Origin: Hyaloscypha bicolor E
Lineage: Eukaryota; Ascomycota; Leotiomycetes; Helotiales; Hyaloscyphaceae
Length of the DNA: 64,000 bases
Assembly (NCBI RefSeq): GCF_002865645.1
Contig: NW_020194557.1
Coordinates: forward strand, 620,001 to 684,000
Reading direction: 5' to 3'
Shown: positions 11,005-23,642 of the stretch, in pieces
How the letters are laid out: every line of letters begins with the position of its first letter
How positions within the stretch are numbered: position 1 is the stretch's first letter
Position numbers and translations under genes: made by a program
The notes under the pieces: model-generated
Databases searched by the model: none
The model's input: the letters and a program-made list of their open reading frames with translations, nothing else
What the model was told of the DNA's origin: nothing

Positions 11005-11790
11005 AAATGCTAGAAGAAAATGCTCGCCTACTTAGCGCTTTGAGGGAAAGGAGTTGGATTTCTCGACACTCGTCAGGCTCTCGTGGGGTTGCTGGAGTCG
11101 AGGGTGTGTATTATATCTGTTAGAGGTTCAATAAACCTAGAACAAAATCATACACATGATTGTCCATACCATGAACAAATTGTGTATGGGGGCTCGCGGC
11201 GCACGTAAGAAGGGGCTCTAAATGTACGAAGTCCAGTGGGTCGATTCCACTTCTCCCACTCCTGATATTTTCAGGAACTCTCGTCCATTCAATGACACTT
11301 CATAAATTTTGAAAGCTTTAGAGAATTCACCTCTTCTCTTCTCAAAGTTGAGGTCATTGTCTAACCGTAACTAGGGATAACGAAAAGCTGCTTTTTATAA
11401 ACAGCACGAGGGTGGGTTCAGAGATGTGCAAGAATTCAGTGGCTTGCTGACTATGCATTTTCAACAAAACGAGGCTCGGGTCCGGCGATTTGAGATTCCA
11501 CGTGACATCTTATCGGTGTCATGTGATCTGGCAGAAAGCTTCACCGCCTTACTCTCAGGGCCATGATCCTGCCCTGTGCCGTGGACACCCTCCTCTTCTC
11601 CCAGCTTTCATAGCGGCCATCTGGAGAGTCAAAGTGCCTTGCCGTCCCTCGCCATACAGCTCAATGTAATTCAACACCTAGAACACCACTCTCGGCCTGT
11701 CTAGACGCAATTTTCGCGTGTCGCACAACACCTCGCCCAGCTCCTCGTTGTCCAAGAAAACACCTCCGCACGCAATCCCACACAACGGCG
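11005..11790. other. Intergenic region between cis-prenyltransferase and ING gene
   Basis: This region holds the 3' flank of one gene and the promoter and leader of the next. A short segment near 11190-11262 has a tRNA-like T-arm (five-base stem AGTGG/CCACT) but no convincing acceptor, D-arm or anticodon arm. Another frame starting at 11718 overlaps the ING gene start in a different phase and is judged not coding. Confidence 0.4.
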
Positions 11791-13958
11791 ATGAAGACGT
11801 CAAAACCACCTGCCTCCGACCCCTCATCGAGTCGCAGAGCCCAGCCTTTACGTCAGACTCGAAACAATCCTCCTCGGGCCTCAATCTCAGGCGCTCGACC
11901 CTTTGGCCCACGAGGGTCCATCAGCGGCGGGCTAGAAGAACAATCGATCGAGATCTTTCCCGCGATCACACACTTCGCAGATGCAATCACGGCTCTGCCC
12001 AAGGAACTTGTGCGACACTTTACACTCCTCAAAGAAGTTGATGCGAAGATCTTTGCTCCGGAAGAAGATCTGGGCAAGCTGGTCGACGCCGCGCTTAACG
12101 CCCCTCCACTCCAGCGACCACAAGCAATCGAGACACAGAATGCTCACGGCCTAACATCTGCCCCTATGAGCGCACAAGGCAGTATCAATGGCTCAGTCAC
12201 AAATGGACAAGTTGGCTCGGTGACCTCTGCTCCTGACGCCGTTGACGTTTACAATGCCGCGAACTTGGTTTACGAGCCTAGCAACATCCAGCGTCGACAA
12301 CTTTTCCAACACTGCGCGTACACAATGCAGAATATGCTCGTATCCCTCGACGAGAAGAACCACGTTATCTCTACAGCTGCCGAGGCACTCAATAAACAAC
12401 TCGCCCGGATTGACGACTGCTTCCCTTACATCGAGCTCGAGATCAGCGAGGAGGCACGATATGGCAGTACTACACATTGGGCATATCCCGAGAACCGTGT
12501 GCCAAAGGCCGCAAGCTCAAGGAGAGAGCTCGCTACGGTCAATAATCTCTCGGCGGCTGCTCAGCATATGGCGGAAGAAGCTGCCGCGAGAAGTGACGCG
12601 AGGAAGCAGGCCCTACTTGAGAGAAAGAAGCAGAAGAATCAACACCTCGATTCCGACTTCGACGATCACCACGATGGCAGACACAAGGAGAAGAAACTTC
12701 ACGGGAACAGTAAGGCAATTCGCAAGGCCGCTGAATCCTCTTCGAGTGTTGGGTTGGGCATAACGAATGGTGCTGGAACAAACGGCAATGCTCCGAAGCG
12801 TCGTAAACTGGCCGAGAAAGGACCTGCTGCAGGGGCGGGCATGGAGCGATCGTTGAGCTCAGTGTTTGGCAGTAATGGATCAGTGACGAAGAAGGCGGCA
12901 AGTCCCAGGGAAACGCCAGGGCCTGAGGGCAAGAAGCGGCAGAGAGCAACGGGTGCGACTAATGGACAGACTAGAAAGAGGTATGTTGTGGATGAGCGCT
13001 GTTCAAATTCATATACTTACAACCTTGACAGAAACAACACGGTCACGTCCACCGCGATGTCTCCATCTTTGGCCTCCTCTCCCATCCGAACCACGTTCCC
13101 CGAATCTAAGTTGGCACAAAAGTCCTCTCCTCCACCCACGAATGGCGGCAGACCACAATCGTCGAGGGCCAGACAGAATTCGACACACTCCATGGAGAAA
13201 CCACCTTCGTCCGTAGCCTCCAAGCCAAATGGCAGTGTAGTTGGAACACCAGACCTTGGGGCGGCGGCAACCGTCACGGGACGGAGTGTCCCCGAAGTCA
13301 AAGCAACAACGAAGGAAACAGCAAACAACTCGAAGGGAGACCATTTGTTGGAAGACATCGAGCAAGATAAACCGGAGATGGTTGGCGGCCTCGTTGTCGG
13401 CAACCGGAAAGATAGTTTGGCCAAACGTGAGGAAACAGAGCCTAGCGGCGATGCAATGCAAGGAATCCAAATGCAGATGACGATCGTAACCACAAAGAGC
13501 GGAAGAGCGAGCAAGCCTTCGACTCCAGCGATACCTACATTCCCCGAGCCAGTTCGCTCACGTTCACAACGTAATACCATCGAAAACTCGTCGAATAAGA
13601 GAAGTCATAAGAAAGGTGCTGGGGCAGCAGCCCAGCTCATCGCCCAGCAAAACTCCGAGATCGACGATACGACGAGTAACGCACCAGATGCTGACGAGGA
13701 CGGCGAGATCGACGAGGATGAACCTACCTATTGTTATTGTAATGGGGTCAGCTACGGAGAGATGGTGGGTTGTGATGCGGATGGGTGTGAGAGGGAGTGG
13801 TTCCATCTCGAGTGTGTGGGTTTGAAGGTTGCGCCAAAGGGTAATGGTATGTTGTCTCCCCCTCTTACCAAAAGCTATCTACTAATCGACTTATAGCGAA
13901 ATGGTATTGCGATGACTGCAAGGAGAAGATGAAGGGCAAACGCTTCAATGGTCGATGA
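11791..13958 (+). CDS. ING-family PHD-finger chromatin protein (Pho23/Png-like)
   Basis: Three exons (11791-12980, 13032-13846, 13897-13958) give 688 residues. The first intron (12981-13031, GTATGT..TTGACAG) is 51 nt and in frame, so its removal is inferred from splice signals. The second (13847-13896, GTATGT, CTAAT branch, TTATAG) is needed to complete the PHD finger. The N-terminal ING helical region spans about residues 45-260 ([20 protein letters not shown], then [19 protein letters not shown]). The middle is long, low-complexity and basic. The C-terminal PHD finger (residues 629-680) begins [16 protein letters not shown] and ends [10 protein letters not shown], with all C4-H-C3 zinc ligands present. 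Such proteins read H3K4 methylation and sit in histone deacetylase or acetyltransferase complexes. The size and layout suggest the Pho23 (Rpd3L) branch, but NuA3/NuA4 membership cannot be excluded. Intact. Confidence 0.9.
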
Positions 13959-15881
13959 TATCTCTACTCACCACTCAAAACAATAAAGGGAATGGAGAAC
14001 GGACCGGCACGGCGGCATAATGAAATCTGGGACTATAGGAGTATATTGGGGTTTGATACTTGGCTGGCTAGCCTTGTAGCTGTTTGCAGGCATCAAGCTC
14101 CTCGATATCATGATACCTTATGCGATCGAGACATTTTCAGGGCATAGGTGCGAGGATAGAATTGTGTATGTGTCTAATAGATGCAATGGATTGATCTGAC
14201 GAAATTGATGAGACTGCATCCATTATAAAGACGACAGAATATCGGGGTGCGATGTATCTGCATGTATCAAGTGACCATAGCGTCTTGCGACAATTTACTT
14301 CAAGGCTGGCTGGAGTATCATCGAACACACAATTGAAAATTTGGGACCGCAATGTCAAACCTGAGGCACGCGACTGAGCAGCAACCAAAAGTGTAAAGTG
14401 GACGAGGCTATGCAAAGTCCATCAAACCGGGCAATAAGATAAGAGAAAAGGAAATAAACGTGCCCGTTCATACACGGCTCGTCAGCCTTACTTTGCTGCA
14501 GAGGTTTGTTTTCTCACGCCCGAGATCTGTACGAAGCTCGCCCGAGAGCGGCTGTGCCTGCAGCAGCTTCCGTTTTCTTCTTCCCGCGGAGAAAGCAGAA
14601 CCGCTGTCGGGCGATAGCCGGTCTTTGTAATGCTGGATTTCGGTCCCGGAGGAGGCCCAGGAGGCGGTTATGAGGACGTGAGTCAGGAGGAAAATGGTCA
14701 TGAGGGCTGAAAATGGGCACGTGATTCGATCGGCACCGGCACACCAAGCCCCCGGCGCTAAGCGAGCGGTCCTCGGCTTATTTTGCTGGCTCTTTGCGAC
14801 TTCGCTCACTCATCTCCGTACGGAAACTTTCTCTCCCTCCACAACGCCATGGCCCCTGACTCTGTCGTCACGATGGCAAAATAGCCTTTCTGCTCTTCCA
14901 CAATGCAATTACAGTACTTGCATCCCAGCAAATCAAAGACCAATCAGCCTTCACGATGAACAATAATAATTCATTCCACCGAATAGCAGCGATTGAGTGA
15001 GGTAATGGCAGCGAATGGGCACCAGCCATGCCGTAATCGCAGGACGGTGCTGTAGAGTTCTGGTTGACGCCAAGGCTTGTGTCAAGACTCATGCGCACGT
15101 TGCGCGTCTCGCCCGGCCACTGGCTCCTCTGATCACGCGTGTCTGCGGTTTCCAAGCTTCTCCTGTTCTGACAAAGAAAAAAAGCAGAAAGGCTGGGTTG
15201 AGCTGGTGTCGCACAGCCGTATCCGTTCCATTCCTTCCGAAATCCGGGGCAACGGTGGCTGATGCGCAAAAATCAATCACAAGGCTGCAGCACTTGTTTA
15301 TTCCATTACTCAATGCCTAGCTCCCGTTCGCCCCAAGGGCTGGGCTACTTCTTTAAAGACCCTCCTGGCCGCATCGATGTGGCACGCAGCCCAGACAGGT
15401 AGGAGTGCTAATGCAGTGTGCGTTCCCTTAATTGCCCCTCCCCTCGCATGTTTTCTTGACAGCGGCTGTAACCTACCATATCTTCTCGCGGCTTCTCCTC
15501 TCTTCACCATCGCGCTTCCAATCACCTGACACTGCACCGTGCTCCGCACTTGCATTTATTATTCATAGATTGCTTCGTCTTGCTTCTCCAGGGAAGGCGG
15601 CTCTCCTTCCCCGCAACGCGCGCTGGGTTTCCTTGACTAAATTCGAGGGGTTCGTGTGTCAGACTTTCTGCGGCGCTCCAGCCCTCGCTCGAACCAAGCA
15701 GTGCAGACACCTCATCGCATCGCATCATCTGTTGCGTTTCTTGTCAATTTGCAGCTGCTGTCCACTTCACCGTTCTTTCATACAATTTTCCCTTTCTGGG
15801 TTTTCCGAGGAACTAAGTTTTTTTTTTTTGGAGAGGCGGATTTAAATCCAGACTTGAGCCCGGCTTGGATTCACTTGCAAG
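13959..15881. other. Long intergenic region, no gene supported
   Basis: About 1.9 kb of ordinary-composition DNA holds the ING 3' flank and the 5' region of the LRR gene. Several open frames of 60-137 codons occur on both strands but overlap each other and show no domain, start context or splice logic. A T-run at about 15819-15829 and pyrimidine-rich sequence just upstream fit a promoter or leader for the gene at 15882. Confidence 0.4.
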
Positions 15882-18004
15882 ATGGCCATATCAACCCCAA
15901 CACCGACTGGCTCGGGCCCCAAACTCGTGCCATTTCCTCTGAGGGCTTCGACCGAAATAAAGCCAAATACAGTCGCGAAGACCAGCCCCCACAACAAAAT
16001 ACCTCCAACAACAGACCGCGTCGACCGCACCAGTTTCTCAAGCATCAAGGAGAGTCATTCCGGGGGCGTAGCGCAGACTTTCACGGACTCGAAGACGAGC
16101 TCTTATTTGAGAAATCAATTTACGAGCGAGAACGAGCTCCTCGACGAGGACGCCATTTTGGACGACGCGGCGTCATTGTCTTCTGGAACCAAGACGCCAG
16201 ACGCAAAGCCAGGGATGCTCACGAATCCTCACAGCATGCTGCACGGCTTCGTATGTCCATGTGACAGCTTCAAAGGATGGAAGGGCATCAGTGTCAAGGG
16301 CCGGATTGCCAGTAAGAGCTATGGAGATTTGAAGGGTTTGGGTATGCGGTATGATTGGGACACGAGAGGCGGCGAGAAGATGGATGTCGATGGCGAGGAG
16401 AAGAAGAAGAAGAAGATTGTTATGGTCCAGGGACGGTATCCAGCTGGCCAAAGTCCGGTGGAGAGGCTACCTATGGAGTTACTTGGTAAGTTCAACTTCT
16501 CAGCTTCATTTGAGATGAGGGTTTGAGCGGTGGCAACCCGGTGACGTTGAGATCACATGATTCGTCTCACGACACAAGATGTTCGGCCTATCTTAAAAAT
16601 CTCTACTGACAGTTTACAGGTGCAATCATCGACCAACTCTCTACGGATATCCCTCCCAATGGCTTCACACCTCGCAACATCGACCTCATGTCCCTGCTCC
16701 TCTCCTCACGTGGCCTCCACACTGCAACCCTCGCCACACTCTACAGCCAAATCACCATCCCGCATTCCCGCATCTTCCGCAAATTCCTCTCCCACATCAG
16801 CGCCCACCCCTCTCTAGGAACCATCGTCCGGCGCTTGGATTTCTCCCACTTCAACCCAACAGGAGCCGGCCAGACCGCACGAGAGCGTGCCCAAACTCTC
16901 AACTTGATCCCCGCCACACTCCTACAATGTCTCTCTCTCACCCCCAACCTCCGGGAGTTCCTGGCGCAAGAACACATCGACGATGATCTCTCTTCCGACG
17001 TCATCAAGTACCTTCTCTGCTCCCTCCCGCAACTGAAGGCTGTGGATTTCTGCGCCTGCTCAAGCACGAACTTCCGCGACGCATTCAACTCCGTCATCTC
17101 TTCCTCTCAACTCCCGACCCGCCTCCCGATCACCCGTCTCTCCTTCCACGAATGCACGATCCTGCCTTCAACAATCTACGAGACTCTCCTCCCGCGCCTT
17201 AAGCACCTAACCCATCTCGACGTCGCACATACGCGCATCACCTCCTCTGCTCTCTCCTCCATCCCCCACACCGCAAAACTCACACATCTCAATCTCTCAA
17301 AATGCTCTCACCTCGTGGGCTCCGACGTCGTTGATTTCCTTACCAACCACCCTGCGGCAAAGACGCTGGTTTACCTTAATCTGGCAATGGATGCTAAGTC
17401 CCATGAAATGCTTACTCCCGAGGATCTGACGAATTTATTACCGGTCTTGCCGAAGACGCTGCGAAGTTTGAATTTGAAGGGGAACAAGATGAATAAAGAC
17501 CATATCCCGCTCCTCCTTCCTCTGACGAAACACGTCGAAGAACTGGGCCTCGGCCGCCATCTAGACTTGACATCCATCACTAGCTTATTCGCACCTCCAC
17601 TCCCCACTCAAGATTATGAAGAGGAGGGGGAGGACGAGGAATGGATTCCTCACACTTTGAGATACATTGATGTCTCGGATCTCAGCGTCGCGGAACTCGA
17701 TCTCAGCACTTTATTCGGCACCTCATGCCCCGTGTTGGCAAAAACAAGTGAGCCGCTTGAGGTCGTCGAGGTTGGGGCCGACGTGTGGAAGAAAGTTGAG
17801 AAGGCGCCGGCTGTTAAGAGGGTGGGGTGGTGTGGGAAGGAGGCCGGACGCCGGGGATGGTTGGTGCGCGTCAGAGGGCAGGAGGGCGGAGATAGTGGGA
17901 CCAGAGAGTGGAAATGGGGTGCTAGCTACTGGGGCATGCGGAAGGTTCCGGTTGCGAGAGCGGAGGTGGGGGGCATGTATGGGCATTATATGTTCAAGCG
18001 ATGA
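15882..18004 (+). CDS. F-box-like leucine-rich-repeat protein
   Basis: Two exons (15882-16485 and 16620-18004) with a 134-nt intron at 16486-16619 (GTAAGT..TTTACAG) encode 662 residues. The first ~190 residues are polar and probably disordered. An F-box-like motif begins PVERLPMELLGAIIDQL near residue 195 and is split by the intron. Leucine-rich repeats of the RNI type follow (LKHLTHLDVAHTRITSSALS, AKLTHLNLSKCSHLVGSDVV, LRSLNLKGNKM). An acidic patch and a Trp-rich tail close the protein. F-box/LRR proteins are usually substrate receptors of SCF ubiquitin ligases, but the F-box match here is weak and the substrate is unknown. No lesions; GC-rich third positions like its core neighbours. Confidence 0.8.
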
Positions 18005-18639
18005 TGTCTGCATCTTTTCACTTCCCTTCTTGGTACTTCGCGGCGTTGTATTTTTGGGCGGTGTTGGGTTTGTGTGGGTTTGGATTGGTGCATTTTGTAC
18101 GAGTGAGCGAGCATTGGACGACATTGCATTGCGTGGAGAAAAGTTGGTGGTTTCCTTTCTTCCTTTTCTTGGATGGGGGCACAATCGAGCATAATCGATG
18201 GAGCGAATTGGTCATTTTCCTTGCATGTCATATCTCTCTTCTCTGCATTCTTTTTTCGTTTAGCGTATAGTTTCTTGCATTCTGGTTTAGGCGATAAGGT
18301 AAAAGCGAAAAACGGAGCGAGAAAAAAAAGCATTAGATATTGTTTTGTAAGTAGGATGCAGAATAGAAATAATATACATAATCTAGAAACAGATGGGGTT
18401 CTCTTTGCGGTTCTCCACAAGTTCGTTCAGTGTGTATGATTTCATGTGTTGGCCATTGCATGGAAATGCTTTTGTACACCTAGCCCGAAGTTCATACCAA
18501 ATGCAGAAAGTAGTGGGCGCTACCATTTTTTTTACTCAACCTGGATGGTTCAATGTACGAGAGTGTGTTCGAACCATGGAGCGATAATCAACAAAAACCG
18601 AGTAAATTGAGTCACCGGTCCACTTTTTCTCCTCTCCTC
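18005..18639. other. 3' flank of LRR gene
   Basis: T-rich sequence after the LRR stop codon, plausibly 3' UTR and spacer. The reading frames here are composition artefacts. No RNA gene was seen. Confidence 0.35.
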
Positions 18640-18724
18640 TCATCTCGTCTCATCTCCTCTCATCTCCTCTCATCTCCTCTCATCTCCTCTCATCTCCTCT
18701 CATCTCCTCTCATCTCCTCTTGTC
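18640..18724. repeat. Tandem decamer repeat (CATCTCCTCT)n
   Basis: About eight head-to-tail copies of a 10-bp unit, CATCTCCTCT, with a few variants at the edges (CATCTCGTCT, TTATCTTATC). It is a polypyrimidine minisatellite with no coding role. Confidence 0.95.
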
Positions 18725-19981
18725 TTATCTTATCTTACGTTAGAGATTATAACTCAGATCCTTAATATAAACTTGGCGTCTTTAAGCCAACCACAATTCG
18801 TGCGCACAAAACCATCTTGCTTTCTGTTCTTCCGAAGGAAAATAATTCGAAAACAGGTTTAGGATCAACAAAGTGAGATAAATCACTATTTCTCTCTCAC
18901 TTTCAAGAGACGTGATATTAGTATGAGAACGTCATGAGAGGGAAGTTAATTTGGTCTATTATTGAAAGGGAGATATAAGGTGTAATACTAAGCGGGGAAG
19001 GGAGAAGATCGAGGGAGAGACAGGGAGGCTAGTCAAGGTACTCTCTCTATTCATCGTGTGAGAGGCGGTTGAGGGGATTGCCAGTCTTTGCTTTTGCAGT
19101 TCGTAGAGCGGAGTAGATTCCCGTGAATGCGATACGTGATACTGAAAACAGAGATAAAGTAAAGGGGCTAAGTTGGAGATTTATTAACTCAATCGCGAGG
19201 TTTCTGAAGCGTGCCGGAATCTGGTGTACAGATGGTATGCATGAAAGCTGGCGGTTTAAAGGAAGTAGGAAGGTCGAGACACACTTCTCGATGTGTTCTT
19301 CTGTATGGATGTCTTAGATGCCCACGTGGTTTCGTTGCATATCGCATTTCTCATTATGAGAACATTTCCTGGATGAGTTTCCTGGATGAGTTATTTCTCT
19401 TTACGAGATTACGATGCGCAACAAAGCACGCGGTGAGAGGATGCAAGGAGTGAATAGAGATCGACTTTGACTTGCGTTAATATTCGAGTGATAGTGAACT
19501 CTCTTCGTGGCTCCGCGGCTCCAGACGATGACCTGAGTTGCATTTGGTACGGTTACATTACACACAAAAGCGGAATTTCAAGTCTGTACTTAAATTAGCT
19601 GCCATCTTATGTTCTACCAATCACGGAATTTGCAGCTAAGGGCCGTTGTATCAGGCTCTATTAACAAAACAATATTTATTTCGTTCAAGCCTTCTCATTC
19701 CTATAATCGCTCTCATCCCTATAATCGCGTCTCACCCCTATAATCGCTTCTAATACCTTTCATGTATCCTCGCTAAACTGGCGCCTGTTGTCGTCATCTT
19801 GCCAAATCTGGTTTTGGAGCCGATGAGTCCTCCAATCCTTCCTTCACAATTACTACCAATGCATGTCTAGTATCCTTGATCTCCCTGAAAGCTATCAATA
19901 GCCCTCTCTATGTTCTTCATCTCTCTCGCAATATCAAGAGTAATAGGTCGTAGTGACAGGAACCAGCCCATCGATTCTGTC
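18725..19981. other. Intergenic region, no gene supported
   Basis: About 1.25 kb with only short unsupported frames. A small tandem motif CCTATAATCGC repeats three times at about 19700-19750. This is the downstream flank of the HeLo-like/WW gene on the minus strand. Confidence 0.35.
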
Positions 19982-21806
19982 TCACCCATCCAGTTTAGCC
20001 TCTCCCCTCTCATACCTAGCAAAAGTTCGGCCCATGTTCAGCAAGCGTCGTTTCAGCGCGAATGGGGTTGACATTACCGGCTGGGTCTGGGTTCTAGATA
20101 GCTTGTTGTCGATAGAAGTTACAGCAGTCTCAGCTGATGAGATGAAAGTGCTGATGATAGAGTCAATAGTGTCGATCTTGGCAGAGAAAAGCGATGTCGA
20201 TATCTCGGCGTCGGAGCGGACTGAAGTCACGAGGGATTGGATCTCTTGATCTAAAAGAGCCGTTTGAGCTTGCAAGGAGATCTACTCTGATTAGCACCAG
20301 CCAAGCATGGGGATTTTGTATGTGGCCGAGTCTACCTTGAGTTCGTCGATTGCACTGTTTCGGGTACTATCTGCTCTCTCAAATGGAAAATTAGCCACTG
20401 TTTTAGGGGATTCTTCTATAGGTTTCATGGCGCTCTCTCCAGTTTGAGCGTTGAAGTAGAATAGTCGCCCATCGGGAGTTGATTGAGGGATCCAGATATT
20501 GGTAGGCGAATTTAGTTCCTTTGGAGTGTCGGCTACCGTTTCAGCTTCTTTCGGAGGTTTCATGGCGCTCTCTCCAGTCTGGGTGTTGAAGTAGAACAGT
20601 CGCCCGTCGGAAGTTGATTGAGGAATCCAGAAATCGTCAAATACTTCGTCATCGCTCCCTTCGTCGTGGTAGTCTTCGTAGTCGATTGCAACCTCGTCGC
20701 TTGCTTCGTAGCCCTTTTCGTCGTGGCTAGTTTCTAAGTCTTGATGGGGAGGGTTAGTTATGCCTGCGTAATTGTATGGAAACCATCCTAGAATACCATT
20801 GCCATGTTCCTCCTCGGAATCCTCTATGGCTGGTCCAGAATTTCTCTTCTGGTCCTGATTCGAGTCCTTTATGATTTTAGGAGCTCGGGCTGTCCATTCT
20901 TGGACTAGGTAGCGAGCTTGTGATGCGATAGTAGGTGCTGATATAGTATCGCCCCATGTATTACGACGAAATCCAGAGGGTAGAGGGTTGTTGTTGAAAA
21001 TCAGATTGCTGACCCACACCGAAGCTCGTTTACTTTCCGTTGATCTCTTTTGCGCGCTCCCATCACTGATCACCGTTTCTCCGTTCCCGGTTCTGATTTG
21101 CATTACTTCCACCTCTGAAGATCGAGCTTCTGGAATCGAATCATCTTGCTCGGCGTTCTGTGCCTCAGCTTCGTTCTCGAGTATTTCGAGCTGATCGACG
21201 GTACATTGACGTGCAGTGATCAAGCCTTGAATCACAGCTTGTCCTTGCTCGTCTTCGAGCTGCTCTTCAATGGTCGAAGCCCTAGTCAAAATTAGTCTGA
21301 GACCTAGTTACTGCAATATGTCGTGAAGGAATGGCATCGAATTACCTAGGACTCGCCGTTTTCCGACCTATATCTAGAACCAATAGCATGAGCTGAAGTG
21401 TACTCTTGCTCGACTCCAGCGTCTTCTGCAATACCTGAACCTTAGAGCGTTTGAACGTCCATTTGACACGAGCTACCACATCCACAGGCGGCTCCTTCGA
21501 TTTCCCAGCGCTCTTTTGCAACGGCTGTACAATATCTTCGATCTCTCTGAAGATTTCCTGGCATCGCTTCAAGATTTCCTGCGTTGTAGCAATCGCGCTG
21601 ATGGAATATCGACGAGCCTTTGCTTTGGTCAGCGTAGAATGAAGCTGTTTCAGTACAGGGCTAAATTGGGATATCTCAATCGCGATCTGATTCACTTCGG
21701 AACGTGCAGAACCGACTGTTGAGCCAAATTCGAAAAGGGCCATGGACAATTGTGCACCCGCAGCCGCGATGCCCACGATACTGGCGATCGCGCCCAGTTC
21801 CGCCAT
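19982..21806 (-). CDS. HeLo-like N-terminal domain protein with two WW-like repeats
   Basis: Three exons (21346-21806, 20336-21281, 19982-20281), with introns 21282-21345 and 20282-20335, give 568 residues in one consistent frame. The N-terminus (MAELGAIASIVGIAAAGAQL, then SARSEVNQIAIEISQFSPVL) matches the HeLo-like or fungal STAND N-terminal domain family, used by fungal NLRs and cell-death executioners. Two near-identical segments near residues 372-396 and 417-441 (WIPQSTxDGRLFYFNxQTGE) look like WW domains whose second tryptophan is replaced (SAMKP). A polar, acidic linker lies between, and the C-terminal ~100 residues are helical and probably coiled coil. There is no NACHT or NB-ARC core, so this is not a complete NLR; it may be a membrane-acting effector or an adaptor. 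Intact, unlike most nearby genes. Confidence 0.72.
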
Positions 21807-21972
21807 CGTAATTGCACAATTGGGTATTGCTTGAAGAACACCCTTTCGGACAGCTCAGGCGAGCTTGATATTTGGTGGGTGTAATTGATTTGCGGCTGTG
21901 TGGGCTGTGTTTGTTAGGCTGTGCAAATAAAACCCGGCGCAAGGCTCCCGAGTTGGCTCTCAGGAGTCATAT

Positions 21973-22683
21973 CGCTTATTTCAATTAGGAGACTTTGCGG
22001 GCGGGTTGGGATACTGTAGACAGCTGAACCTCAGCTAGCCCCAACCCATTCAGGGGGAAAACTAAAACGACCCCCCCCTCCCCGGTGTCGATTAAGGGTA
22101 TCGATTGGGCCACACTAACCGAAATCAGCATGCGGTGGTACGTGCCCATATCGCATTTTGCTCCAATACGCATGTCGTTATCGTTGTTTCCGGAAAAATG
22201 TAAAACGACCCCCCCCCCGGGTGTCGATTAGGGCAGGGGTGTCAATAAACTTGTAATTGGCTACCTAAGCTCTTCGAAAATCTTAAGTTATATTTTTTAA
22301 TATAAGTATAAGCTAGCATATTATAACCCTATTATTATAATTACTTATTTTTTAACTTATAATAAAAAGATTCCTCAAAATAGAACTTTAATTTAAGAGA
22401 GTTTATATACTAATTAATCAGATTCTAGTTTTTGAACCTTATAAGGCCCTATAAATTAGGGGTTTATAAGGTTCTTTCATTTGGTATTAAGAACTTATTT
22501 GCTAAATTTCTAGGCCTCGCTTATTCTATGCCGCAAAACTAGAGCTCTTATATATAAACTTATACAAGTAATTATTCAGACATTATTAAAACTCTAAAAT
22601 TTATTAATAACCCTATTTAATACCCGGGGTGGTGGGGGGTCGTTTTACTTTTTCCCGCAAAAGTCTTCTAATTGAAATAAGCG
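21973..22683. mobile_element. Terminal-inverted-repeat element with nested poly-C repeats
   Basis: Arms 21973-22001 and 22654-22683 are inverse copies over 29-30 bp, starting CGCTTATTTCAATTAG. A second family motif, TAAAACGACCCCCC followed by CGGTGTCGATTA or CGGGTGTCGATTA, occurs near 22050 and 22200 and in inverse form near 22625-22650. This suggests one element nested in another. The interior (22260-22620) is AT-rich and decayed. No transposase frame and no clear target duplication were found. Confidence 0.65.
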
Positions 22684-23433
22684 ACGAGGTTCAACTCAAA
22701 GAGGCAACGCGCACCTGAAAGTAGTCTAGCTCTGAAAATAGAGTCATTAGAACTTCCAGATTTCCAGATAAAAAGTAGATTGAAATCAGAGCCTGGGGCA
22801 AAATCTCCAAGCACCCTAACCTGGGTTAAACTCCCGACTCTAAATCTGAGTAGTTCCGGCCCCCTAAATTGCTCTTCTAGTAGAACGCTGTCGCACGCGC
22901 ATTATTCAATCCCAGAATTCCAAGATCCTAGTTATCCTCCACTGTAGCCGCTATGCTCTAGGTCGTAAGACGTACCCAGTACAGGGGGCTGCCTGATTGG
23001 CTTATGGCAAGCCCCTGCTACTAAGAACGGGAACTATGAATACAAAGTCAAGCTGGTATAGAATAATGCGAATTTGATTACGAGGAAAGAAAACAGGAGA
23101 AGTGATGACGAGAAAGTGTTGAACGGGGTCATATGTCGCGCATCTGAAGCTTGAGCAGCTGACATCTGTGGCGTGGACCCGGGTGTGGCTGCAGCGTCCA
23201 AAGACCCTGCGAATCAGCGGCTCCAGGTGCCAGCACGTTGCTTCCATGGCTCCGTAAGCGAGGGGCTCAGGGGGCAGCTGACTCAAACGAGCAACAGTTG
23301 AACGTAGTTTATTTACACTCTCTCAAAATAGCAATTATAAGAACTTCAAGAGTCCAGAAACCGAGCGTCTTTACAATTTTAGAGAGCAAAAGTGCGAGAT
23401 GCAGTTACAAATCATTGAGTACTGTACGGCACT
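22684..23433. other. Intergenic region, no gene supported
   Basis: Ordinary-composition spacer between two inverted-repeat elements. A 94-codon minus-strand frame at 23002-23286 has no recognisable content and is not called. Confidence 0.3.
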
Positions 23434-23642
23434 GATATCGGGGCATAAAGTCATGCGACTTCAGGGCATGCCTGGCCGAGATACACTATTCGTCCACTAC
23501 AGGTTCAGATTATAGTGGAGGCAGACACTAGAATTCCCTATAACTACTTGGTAGTGACTATCACTGTGCCAACAGCGTGGCGCTGTAGCTACAGGCACTA
23601 CAGGGCACATACGCTGAAGTCGCATGACTTTATGCCGCGATA
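23434..23642. mobile_element. Short inverted-repeat element (MITE-like)
   Basis: Arms of about 31 bp (23434-23464 and 23611-23642) are inverse copies containing CATAAAGTCATGCGACTT, ending in GATATC on the outside. The 150-bp interior carries no gene. Size and structure fit a miniature inverted-repeat transposable element; no clear target duplication was seen. Confidence 0.7.

Noticed and set aside
11190..11262. Possible tRNA gene
   Set aside because: There is a good T-arm-like hairpin, but the T-loop lacks the usual first T, the acceptor arms pair poorly and no D-arm, anticodon stem or box A could be placed.
14468..15845. Several frames of 80-140 codons between the ING and LRR genes
   Set aside because: They overlap on both strands and lack domains or consistent exon structure; likely chance frames in GC-rich DNA.
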